64,000 nucleotides of DNA from Sphingomonas qomolangmaensis (GTDB taxonomy: Bacteria > Pseudomonadota > Alphaproteobacteria > Sphingomonadales > Sphingomonadaceae), in the NCBI RefSeq assembly GCF_024496245.1, contig NZ_CP101740.1, forward strand, positions 248,001-312,000, given 5' to 3'. Each line of letters starts with the position of its first letter. Position 1 is the stretch's first letter. Below, one piece after another: positions 57,289 to 64,000 of this stretch. The notes below the pieces were generated by a model. That model saw only the letters and a program-made list of their open reading frames with translations. It was not told the DNA's origin and searched no databases. The position numbers and the translations under genes are program-made.

Positions 57289-58239
57289 TCAAATCGACGC
57301 GGGGCCGATCGGGACGATGCCGGTGGGGTTCACGTCGGGATGGCTGCGATAATAATGCGTCTTGATGTGGTTGAGGTCGACGGTTTCGGCGATGCCGGGC
57401 ACCGCCATCATCCGCTCCATCAGGCGATGCAGGCGCGGATAGTCGACGATCCGCCGCCAATTGCACTTGAAATGGCCGTGATAGACCGGATCGAAGCGCA
57501 TCAGCGTGGTGACCAGCCGGATATCGGCCTCTGTCATCCGGTCACCCACCAGCCATTCGCGACCGTCGAGGTGGTGCTCGAGCCAATCGAGCGATTCGAA
57601 CAGCGCGCGGGCGGCCTTCTCATACGCCGCCTGCTGTTTGGCGAAGCCTGCGCGATAGACGCCGTTGTTCACCGTTTGATACACCCGGTCGTTCAGCGCA
57701 TCGATCTCGCCGCGGAGTTCGGCGGGGTAGAAGTCGCCGGGCTTGGCGCCCAGATCGTCGAACGCGGTGTTGAACATCCGGATAATTTCGGACGATTCGT
57801 TGTTCACGACCCGCGCTTCCTTGCGGTCCCAGAGCACCGGCACGGTAACCTTGCCCGACATCGTCGGATCGCTGCGGGTGTATATCTGGTGCAGGTGATC
57901 GAAACCGTAGAGCGGGTCGCCGGTGCCGCCGAACTCTTCCTGGAAGCTCCAGCCGTGCTTGCCCATGATCGGGCCGACGACGGTGACCGGCAGCAGATCC
58001 TCGAGCCCCTTGAGCGCGCGGACGATCAGGGTGCGGTGCGCCCAGGGGCAGGCGAGGCTGACATAGAGGTGGAAGCGATCGGCTTCGGCGCGGACGCCGC
58101 GCTGGCCGTCGGGGCCGGGCGATCCGTCGGCGGTGAGCCAGTCGCGGAAGGTCGAATCGGCGCGCTGGAAATCGCCCTTCTCGTCGGTCGGCGCGACCGG
58201 TTGTTCGTTGCTCCAGCGTCCGTCGGTCAACTGACCCAT
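57289..58239 (-). CDS. Glutathionyl-hydroquinone reductase-type GST
   Basis: A 316-residue Xi/omega-type glutathione transferase. The N-terminal thioredoxin-like domain has the catalytic C-P-W-A (Cys64) motif typical of glutathionyl-hydroquinone reductases, which reduce glutathionyl-quinones. The GST C-terminal domain contains R-L-V-T-T-L-M-R-F-D and Y-P-R-L. The start at 58239 has TAGGAGA eight bases upstream; the ATG six bases before it is too close. It converges with the ligase gene, seven bases apart. Confidence 0.89.
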   Translation of the reverse strand: MGQLTDGRWSNEQPVAPTDEKGDFQRADSTFRDWLTADGSPGPDGQRGVRAEADRFHLYVSLACPWAHRTLIVRALKGLEDLLPVTVVGPIMGKHGWSFQEEFGGTGDPLYGFDHLHQIYTRSDPTMSGKVTVPVLWDRKEARVVNNESSEIIRMFNTAFDDLGAKPGDFYPAELRGEIDALNDRVYQTVNNGVYRAGFAKQQAAYEKAARALFESLDWLEHHLDGREWLVGDRMTEADIRLVTTLMRFDPVYHGHFKCNWRRIVDYPRLHRLMERMMAVPGIAETVDLNHIKTHYYRSHPDVNPTGIVPIGPASI

Positions 58240-58322
58240 CGTCATTCTCCTATCGCTATGAAGAACGAACCGGCGAGGAAGGCGAGCGATCCGCGCAGGC
58301 GACGGAAACGCAGGGTTTCGCG

Positions 58323-59129
58323 TCAGGGTAGCGCAATCTCGAACAGCGTCGGCCAATATTTGCCGGTGACGAACAGCCGCCGGCGCTCCGGGTCCCAGGC
58401 GATGCCGTTGAGCACCGAGTCGCTGTCGCTAAGCCCGACTTCGGCGACCAGCGGCGCAAGGTCGATCCGGCGGGTGACACAGCCGGTAGCGGGATCGATC
58501 GAGACGATCGCGGGCTGCATCCACACATTGGCGTAGATCGCGCCATCGATCGCCTCGAGCTCGTTGAGGTTCTTGAGGCGGCGCTCGCCGAGGCGCACCG
58601 CGATCCGTCCCGTCTCGGCGAAGTCGGCGCGGGCGTGGAAGGTGAGGATGTCGCTGCCGTCGGAGCGCACCAGCCGATCGCCGAGCGTCGTCAGGCCCCA
58701 GCCTTCGCCACCGTAGCGAAAGCTGCCGCGCGGTTGGAGATCGCGAGCGGCGTAGCGATGCGCGATACCGCTGGTCCAGGTGAGCTGCACCAGCTCGTCG
58801 CCGATAAGTGCCAGCCCCTCGCCGAACTGACGCGCGGGGATCGCCCGGCGTGCCAGGACGCGGCCGGTGTCGGGATCGACTCGGCGGACCTCGGAGCGGC
58901 CGGTCTGGCCCACACTCTCGAACAGCGCGCCGTCATGCCAAAGCAACCCTTGGGTGAAGGCGCGCGGATCGTGGGGAAAGCGCGCCACGACGCTGGCCGC
59001 TTCGACCGCCGGCACGGAGCAGGCAGCGGCGGCAGGCACGGCCTCCTGCGCGTGCGCAGGCGCCGGACAGCATAACGCCGCGCCGATGAGAATCGACGCG
59101 GCGGTATGAGATAGTCGGTTCAGCACCAT
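58323..59129 (-). CDS. Glutaminyl-peptide cyclotransferase (plant/bacterial type)
   Basis: A 268-residue secreted five-bladed propeller enzyme that turns N-terminal Gln into pyroglutamate. A signal peptide (1-27, A-H-A-Q) is present. Diagnostic segments are F-T-Q-G-L-L-W-H-D-G, L-N-E-L-E-A and N-G-I-A-W-D-P, the latter two forming the active-site mouth with L-F-V-T-G-K-Y-W-P at the end. It starts 25 bases after the cold-shock gene on the same strand. Confidence 0.89.
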   Translation of the reverse strand: MVLNRLSHTAASILIGAALCCPAPAHAQEAVPAAAACSVPAVEAASVVARFPHDPRAFTQGLLWHDGALFESVGQTGRSEVRRVDPDTGRVLARRAIPARQFGEGLALIGDELVQLTWTSGIAHRYAARDLQPRGSFRYGGEGWGLTTLGDRLVRSDGSDILTFHARADFAETGRIAVRLGERRLKNLNELEAIDGAIYANVWMQPAIVSIDPATGCVTRRIDLAPLVAEVGLSDSDSVLNGIAWDPERRRLFVTGKYWPTLFEIALP

Positions 59130-59154
59130 GAAGGCGCCAGCGCTTGCGCGCCGG

Positions 59155-59979
59155 TTACTGCTGCGGGTTCAGGTTGACCGCGGCGTACTTACCGCGACGA
59201 TCGACTTCGAGTTCGAACTCGAGCCGGTCGCCTTCGTTGAGCGAAATCATGCCTGCACGCTCGACTGCCGAGATGTGCACGAACGCATCGGGCTGGCCGT
59301 CGTCGCGCTGAATGAAGCCGAAGCCCTTCATCGCGTTGAAAAACTTGACCGTACCGCTCGAACGCTCGCCGGTGAGCTGGCGCTGCGGGCCACCCGCTGC
59401 ACCTGCGCCGGCGCCTGCCGGACCACGGGCACCGCCGGGGGCTGCGTCACGCGGCGGGCCGCGATCCGACACCGCCATTGGCTCGCCGTCGATCTTGAGG
59501 TCGGTCGCCGAGATGCGGCCGCCACGATCGACGAGCGTGAAGCCCATCGGCTGACCTTCGGCTAGGCTGGCAAGCCCGGCCTGCTCGACTGCCGAGATGT
59601 GGACGAACACGTCTTCGCCGCCGTCATCGCGCACGACGAAGCCAAAGCCCTTTTGCGCGTTGAAGAACTTGACCACGCCGGTCGCCTCGCCGACCACCTG
59701 GGGGGGCATGCCGCGACCACCGCCGCCGCCGCCAGCACCAGCGCCGCCGCCACGAAAGCCGCCGCCGCCACCGCCGCCGAAACCACCGCCGCCGCCGCCA
59801 CCGAAGCGATCGCCGCCGCCGCCGAAGCCGCCGCCACCACCGCCGAAGCGATCACCGCCGCCGCCGCCGCCATAGCTAGGAAAGCCGCCGCCACCGCCGC
59901 CGCCTTCATCGCCGAAAAATTCGCGCTTGTCTTTGCCGCGCCCACCGCGCCCGTTGCCGCGCCCTCGATCGAAACTCAT
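59155..59979 (-). CDS. Double cold-shock-domain protein with glycine-rich N-terminus
   Basis: A 274-residue RNA-binding protein. Residues about 100-165 and 208-274 are two cold-shock domains, each with the RNP1-like motif (K-G-F-G-F-V-V and K-G-F-G-F-I-Q) and RNP2-like motif (D-V-F-V-H-I and D-A-F-V-H-I). Residues 1-95 are a Gly-rich low-complexity tail with [12 protein letters not shown] at the start and D-R-F-G units. A Gly/Ala/Pro linker joins the domains. Most bacterial Csps have one domain of 70 residues. I prefer the start at 59979 to an ATG at 60012. Confidence 0.9.
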   Translation of the reverse strand: MSFDRGRGNGRGGRGKDKREFFGDEGGGGGGGFPSYGGGGGGDRFGGGGGGFGGGGDRFGGGGGGGFGGGGGGGFRGGGAGAGGGGGGRGMPPQVVGEATGVVKFFNAQKGFGFVVRDDGGEDVFVHISAVEQAGLASLAEGQPMGFTLVDRGGRISATDLKIDGEPMAVSDRGPPRDAAPGGARGPAGAGAGAAGGPQRQLTGERSSGTVKFFNAMKGFGFIQRDDGQPDAFVHISAVERAGMISLNEGDRLEFELEVDRRGKYAAVNLNPQQ

Positions 59980-60188
59980 TGCCCTGTTCGTCTTCCCGAT
60001 CGCCCGATTCATATCCTGAAACCCTGGCGCCGGACGAAAAACGCAAGTGTTCGGGCGCGTCTAACCTCACGCCACGCGCCATATATATCCCAAAAATACC
60101 AGGTGGGCGAACAAAATCGTCTCAATTATGGCGCTTGCGGCGAACGATGCTTGCCCGGCGACGAAATGCGCGGGTAGGAGCGACACTT

Positions 60189-61004
60189 ATGGAAAACGTC
60201 GCTGTGCTGCTTGCCGATCCCGCCGCTTGGGCGGCCCTGGTCACGCTGATCGTGATGGAGGTGGTGCTCGGGCTCGACAATCTGATCTTCATCTCGATCA
60301 TTTCGAACAAGCTGCCCGAAGCCTATCGCCAAAAGGCGCGGCGAATCGGCATCGGGCTCGCGCTGGTGATGCGGCTGATCCTGCTGACGATGATCGCGTG
60401 GATCGTCGGGCTGACCACGCCGGTGTTCGACCTGGGGATCACCGGGCCGATCGACGAATATGGCCGGCCGGCGTTCGAGACCTCGTTCTCGTGGCGCGAC
60501 CTGATCTTGATGATCGGCGGGCTGTTCCTGGTGTGGAAGGCGACCAAGGAAATCCACCACTCGGTCGATACCGGCGTGTCCGACGACCTGCTCGACAAGA
60601 AGCGGGTCGCCGAAACCGCATTCGGCGCGGCGATCGTCCAGATCGTGCTGCTCGACATCGTGTTCTCGATCGATTCGATCCTGACCGCGGTGGGCATGAC
60701 CGACCATGTCGAGATCATGTATGTCGCGGTGGTGGTCGCGGTCGCGGTGATGCTGCTCGCCGCCGATCCGCTGGGCAATTTCATCAACAAGAACCCCACG
60801 GTCGTGATGCTCGCGCTGGGCTTCCTGCTCATGATCGGCATGGTGCTGATCGCCGAGGGCTTCGGGGTGCATGTGCCCAAGGGCTATATCTATGCCGCGA
60901 TGGCGTTCTCGGCGCTGGTCGAGATGCTCAACATCTTCAACCGCCGGGCCAAGCTGCGCAAGGACGCGCAAGTGCATGCGACGCGGGGCGGCAGCGCCGA
61001 ATAA
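60189..61004 (+). CDS. TerC-family integral membrane protein
   Basis: A 271-residue membrane protein with about seven helices, TerC/Alx type. Conserved acidic motifs are [10 protein letters not shown] near residue 28 and [10 protein letters not shown] in the second half, thought to line a metal site. Relatives move manganese or confer tellurite resistance. AGGAGCG sits at a good distance before the ATG at 60189. The upstream 209 bases, shared with the divergent cold-shock gene, hold no other gene. Confidence 0.89.
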   Translation: MENVAVLLADPAAWAALVTLIVMEVVLGLDNLIFISIISNKLPEAYRQKARRIGIGLALVMRLILLTMIAWIVGLTTPVFDLGITGPIDEYGRPAFETSFSWRDLILMIGGLFLVWKATKEIHHSVDTGVSDDLLDKKRVAETAFGAAIVQIVLLDIVFSIDSILTAVGMTDHVEIMYVAVVVAVAVMLLAADPLGNFINKNPTVVMLALGFLLMIGMVLIAEGFGVHVPKGYIYAAMAFSALVEMLNIFNRRAKLRKDAQVHATRGGSAE

Positions 61005-61052
61005 AGCGCATCGGCCATTGAGCGTTCATTCGCGCCCGCCTATGCGAGCGCG

Positions 61053-61673
61053 ATGACCGTTCATCTCCACGAAGAAGACTTGCCCGCGGGCATTTTCGCC
61101 CCCGGCGCCGCGATCGCCGTCGATACCGAGACGATGGGGCTCATCACCCCGCGCGATCGGTTGTGCGTCGTCCAGCTCTCGGATGGCTCGGGCACCGAGC
61201 ATCTGGTGCGCTTCGGCCCCGACAGCGACTATGCCGCGCCCAATCTGCGCGCGGTGCTGGGCGATCCCGACCGGCTGAAGCTGTATCATTTCGCGCGCTT
61301 CGATCTGGCGGCGATCCGCCATTATCTCGATACCGTCGCGGCACCCGTCTATTGCACCAAGATCGCCTCGCGGCTGGTGCGCACCTATACCGATCGCCAC
61401 GGGCTGAAGGAGCTGGTGCGCGAATTGCTCGGGCAGGAACTGTCGAAGGCGCAGCAGTCGTCGGACTGGGGCAATCCGGTGCTGACCGACGCGCAGAAGG
61501 AATATGCCGCCTCCGACGTCCGCTATCTCCACGCGATGAAGGCCGAGCTCGATCGCCGGCTGGCGCGCGAGGGGCGGACCCAGCTGGCGCAGGCGTGCTT
61601 CGATTTCCTGCCGCATCGCGCCGACCTCGACCTGGCCGGCTGGCCCGAAACCGACATTTTCGCGCATGTCTGA
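61053..61673 (+). CDS. rnd: Ribonuclease D (short, catalytic domain only)
   Basis: A 206-residue DEDD-family 3'-5' exonuclease. The catalytic acids appear as V-D-T-E-T (Asp24, Glu26), F-A-R-F-D and Y-A-A-S-D. It lacks the C-terminal HRDC domains of classical RNase D, as is common in alphaproteobacteria. Its 3' end overlaps lptC by 8 bases, so it is part of the lpt operon. Confidence 0.88.
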   Translation: MTVHLHEEDLPAGIFAPGAAIAVDTETMGLITPRDRLCVVQLSDGSGTEHLVRFGPDSDYAAPNLRAVLGDPDRLKLYHFARFDLAAIRHYLDTVAAPVYCTKIASRLVRTYTDRHGLKELVRELLGQELSKAQQSSDWGNPVLTDAQKEYAASDVRYLHAMKAELDRRLAREGRTQLAQACFDFLPHRADLDLAGWPETDIFAHV

Positions 61674-62310
61674 CGTTGCCCGCCGCGGCCGAACGCAGCG
61701 GCAGCGCTGGGCGGCACCCGGCAGCAGCCATGATTCGTTGGTAAAGGTCGCACAGGTCGGGCTGCCGATGGGGATCGGCATCCTCGCGGCGTTCCTCGTG
61801 ATGGCGCCTTTGTTCATGGGCGGCGACGTGTCGTTCGTGCTCGACAAGAACAAGGTCGAAGTCGCCGAGGAGCGGATGCGGATCCAGGCAGCGCGCTATC
61901 AGGGCTCCGACAGCGAGGGCAAGCCGTTCGTGCTCGATGCCGGCTCGGCGGTGCAGAAAAGCTCGGCCGAGCGCGTGGTCGAATTGAATACGCTGTCGGC
62001 GGCGCTCGGCATGAGGGACGGGCCCGCGACGCTCACCGCCGATCGCGGCCGCTACGACATGGAGCAGGAGCAGGTGTCGATGGCAGGCCCGATCGAGTTT
62101 CGCGCTGCCGATGGCTATGCGCTCGACACCCGCGACGCGACGATCGATCTGAACACGCGGCAGTTGCGATCGGCCGGGCCGGTCAGCGGTACGACGCCGC
62201 AGGGCAGCTTCAGCGGCGACCGGCTCGAAGCCGATCTCGAAGCGCGGACGGTGAAGATGAGTGGCAATGCCCGCTTGCGGATCGTCCCCGAGCGCGCAAA
62301 TAGGCGATGA
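61666..62310 (+). CDS. lptC: LPS-transport protein LptC
   Basis: A 214-residue bitopic membrane protein that passes lipopolysaccharide from LptB2FG to LptA. One transmembrane helix lies near residues 25-48; the rest is a periplasmic beta-jellyroll with M-A-G-P-I-E-F-R-A-A-D-G-Y and L-E-A-D-L-E-A-R-T-V. It overlaps rnd upstream and shares ATGA with lptA downstream. Confidence 0.88.
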   Translation: MSDVARRGRTQRQRWAAPGSSHDSLVKVAQVGLPMGIGILAAFLVMAPLFMGGDVSFVLDKNKVEVAEERMRIQAARYQGSDSEGKPFVLDAGSAVQKSSAERVVELNTLSAALGMRDGPATLTADRGRYDMEQEQVSMAGPIEFRAADGYALDTRDATIDLNTRQLRSAGPVSGTTPQGSFSGDRLEADLEARTVKMSGNARLRIVPERANRR

Positions 62311-62852
62311 TGAAACGCGCGCCCGCACTGCCCGCCCTGATCGTGGCCGCTAGCCTGTGGGCAGCCCCCGCCGCCGCGCAGCGCCACAACACCAACGCGC
62401 CGATCGATTTCGCCGCCGAGAATCTCGAGCTGCAGGATCGCGCCAACCGCGCGGTGCTGTCGGGCGGGGTGTCCATCCGCCAGGCCGACCTGACGCTGAC
62501 CGCGGCAAGGGTGACCGTCGCGTACACGGGACAGGTGATCGGCGGAACGCCGCAGGTTTCGCGGCTCGACGCCTCGGGCGGGGTCACCGTGGTGCGCCCC
62601 AACCAGCGCGCGCGCGCGCAATATGGCGTGTACGACCTCAACAAGCGCGTCATCACGATGCTGGGCGACGTATCGCTGATCCAAGGCAACAACACGCTGC
62701 GCGGTGGGCGGCTGTCGATCAACCTCGACACCGGACGCGCGACGCTCGACGGGTCGACGGCAGGTGCGGGCGGCGCCGCGGCGCCGGCCGAGAACGGCAT
62801 CGAACGGCGGCAGGGCAGGGTGACCGGGCGCTTCACGGTGCCGCAGCGGTAA
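62307..62852 (+). CDS. lptA: LPS-transport protein LptA
   Basis: A 181-residue periplasmic OstA-like bridge protein. A signal peptide (1-24, A-A-A-Q) is present, followed by the OstA pattern A-E-N-L-E-L-Q-D-R-A-N-R-A-V-L-S-G-G-V-S-I-R and L-T-A-A-R-V-T-V. A Gly/Ala-rich tail ends the protein. The start overlaps lptC by four bases. A family C repeat lies between it and lptB. Confidence 0.89.
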   Translation: MMKRAPALPALIVAASLWAAPAAAQRHNTNAPIDFAAENLELQDRANRAVLSGGVSIRQADLTLTAARVTVAYTGQVIGGTPQVSRLDASGGVTVVRPNQRARAQYGVYDLNKRVITMLGDVSLIQGNNTLRGGRLSINLDTGRATLDGSTAGAGGAAAPAENGIERRQGRVTGRFTVPQR

Positions 62853-62868
62853 ACGGCGTGTCGAACAT

Positions 62869-62984
62869 CCTCCCCCGCCAGGGGGAGGTGGCAGCCGCAG
62901 GCTGACGGAGGGGGAGGAAGCAGTGAGCGCGGCGGCATCTTCCCCCTCCGGCGCTGCGCGCCACCTCCCCCTGGCGGGGGAGGA
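62869..62984. repeat. Palindromic intergenic repeat, family C copy 3
   Basis: CCTCCCCCGCCAGGGGGAGG opens a left hairpin with TGGCAGCCGCAGGCTGACGG; CCGGCGCTGCGCGCCACCTC and a second CCCCCTGGCGGGGGAGG form the right arm. The whole is an inverted repeat of about 116 bases that splits lptA from lptB. The remaining gap (62985-63149) shows no gene. Confidence 0.8.
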
Positions 62985-63149
62985 ATATCTGGATCGGGAA
63001 GTCGCGGGAGGACGTGAAGGATGCCCGCCTTGCCGCTTGCGATCTTTGCGATTCGCTGATCGTGCTGCATCAAACCATGCACGAAGCTTGCCAACCGCCA
63101 TGCCGATGCGCGAGAAAGGCTCGCCGCACCGAGCGCGCAGGGGATATCG

Positions 63150-63926
63150 ATGGACGATTTGACCACCTTGGAAACGATCGAGCCGGTGGTCGAAACCCCG
63201 GTCGATGCGGGGCTGTCGGTCGTCTCGATCGCCAAGGCCTATGACAAGAAGGTCGTGCTCTCCGACGTGTCGTTGAGCGTCGGGCGCGGCGAGGTCGTCG
63301 GGTTGCTCGGCCCCAACGGCGCGGGCAAGACCACGAGCTTCTATTCGGTGATGGGGCTGGTGAAGCCCGATGCCGGGCGGATCATGCTCGATGGCGAGGA
63401 CATCACCGCGCTGCCGATGTATCGCCGCGCGATCCTGGGGCTAGGCTATCTGCCGCAGGAAACCTCGATCTTTCGCGGGCTGACCGTCGAGAAGAACATC
63501 CTGGCCGTGCTCGAGCTCGCGGTGCCGGACAAGGCCGAGCGGATGGCGCGGCTCGATACGCTGCTCGACGAATTCGGGCTCACCCGGCTACGCGATTCGC
63601 CGGCGATGGCGCTGTCGGGCGGCGAGCGGCGCCGCGCCGAGATCGCGCGCGCGCTGGCGGCGAACCCGTCGATCATGCTGCTCGACGAGCCCTTTGCCGG
63701 GATCGATCCGATCTCGATCGCCGATATCCGCGACCTGGTGCGCGACCTGAAGCAGCGCGACATCGGCGTGCTGATCACCGACCATAATGTCCGCGAGACG
63801 CTCGAGATCGTCGATCGCGCGTATATCATCTACGACGGGCGGGTGCTGTTCGCCGGGTCGCCCGAGGAATTGGTGGCCGACGCGAATGTGCGGCGGCTGT
63901 ATCTGGGCGAGGGTTTCTCGCTCTAG
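63150..63926 (+). CDS. lptB: LPS-export ABC ATPase LptB
   Basis: A 258-residue ATPase that powers lipopolysaccharide extraction with LptF and LptG. Walker A is G-P-N-G-A-G-K-T-T (residues 54-62), the signature is L-S-G-G-E-R-R-R and Walker B is I-M-L-L-D-E-P-F-A-G. The Q-loop L-P-Q-E-T-S-I-F-R and H-loop I-T-D-H-N-V are present. About 20 extra N-terminal residues precede the core. rpoN often follows in relatives, but the window ends. Confidence 0.95.
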   Translation: MDDLTTLETIEPVVETPVDAGLSVVSIAKAYDKKVVLSDVSLSVGRGEVVGLLGPNGAGKTTSFYSVMGLVKPDAGRIMLDGEDITALPMYRRAILGLGYLPQETSIFRGLTVEKNILAVLELAVPDKAERMARLDTLLDEFGLTRLRDSPAMALSGGERRRAEIARALAANPSIMLLDEPFAGIDPISIADIRDLVRDLKQRDIGVLITDHNVRETLEIVDRAYIIYDGRVLFAGSPEELVADANVRRLYLGEGFSL

Positions 63927-63955
63927 CCATGGCCGCGCGGTTCGCCCCGACCCTG

Positions 63956-64000
63956 CGTCACCCCAGCGAAGGCTGGGGTCTCGTGCCGCGCGCGGGGGCT
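63956..64000. repeat. Palindromic intergenic repeat, family A copy 5 (cut by window edge)
   Basis: CGTCACCCCAGCGAAGGCTG, then GGGTCTCGTGCCGC, matches the left arm of the family A elements; the right arm would lie beyond the window. It is 29 bases after lptB. Confidence 0.8.

Noticed and set aside
59599..60177. A 192-codon plus-strand frame opposite the cold-shock gene
   Set aside because: It is an Ala/Thr-rich translation of the complementary strand of Gly codons; an artefact of the glycine-rich repeat.
60013..60188. Possible yybP-ykoY manganese riboswitch before the TerC gene
   Set aside because: TerC genes can have this element, but I could not fit its conserved loops to the sequence; only scattered G/C matches were seen.

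Overview
This 64-kb window is chromosomal DNA from an alphaproteobacterium, most probably a sphingomonad (Sphingomonas or a close relative). The inference rests on high GC with strongly G/C-ending codons, two TonB-dependent receptors, a vgr-related protein, the str-S10-spc-alpha ribosomal block, an rnd-lptC-lptA-lptB block, and families of short palindromic repeats between genes. No tRNA, rRNA, prophage, insertion sequence or CRISPR array was recognised.

Layout. 1-5.0 kb: the end of a pyruvate-dehydrogenase operon (E2 C-terminus, small membrane protein, thioesterase, lpdA), then two secreted hydrolases. 5.0-26.3 kb: translation genes in order: rpsL, rpsG, fusA, tuf, rpsJ, the S10 and spc operons, secY, adk, a Uma2-family gene, rpsM, rpsK, rpoA, rplQ. 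Repeats interrupt this block, and a strong intrinsic terminator sits between rpmD and rplO. 26.4-30.3 kb: prolyl oligopeptidase and guaA. 30.5-32.9 kb: an accessory patch holding vapBC, a gene remnant and a MarR regulator with two matching operators. 33.0-34.9 kb: an RlpA lipoprotein and a nickel/cobalt efflux pair (dmeR-dmeF). 34.9-41.1 kb: mostly minus-strand envelope genes (DUF4168, M19 dipeptidase, TonB receptor, vgr-related protein, PCu(A)C copper chaperone). 41.3-44.5 kb: dnaK-dnaJ behind a heat-shock promoter. 44.6-54.7 kb: a TonB receptor divergent from a penicillin-acylase-type enzyme and a D-aminoacylase, facing a serine hydrolase-AmpG pair. 54.8-60.0 kb: Dps, DUF1328, ATP-dependent DNA ligase, a glutathione-transferase-like protein, glutaminyl cyclase and a glycine-rich double cold-shock protein. 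60.2-64 kb: TerC, RNase D and lptC-lptA-lptB.

Most notable points: (1) vapB carries an in-frame amber codon although its operator, ribosome-binding site and the vapC toxin look intact; (2) ribosomal protein S12 has Arg at position 88, the site of a classical streptomycin-resistance substitution; (3) one MarR-type palindrome occurs both at the regulator's promoter and before the next membrane-protein gene; (4) S5 and a double cold-shock protein both carry glycine-rich N-terminal extensions; (5) a family of nested inverted repeats recurs right after tuf, rpsJ, rpoA, dnaK and lptB. No wholly new system was established; most of the window is conserved housekeeping DNA.
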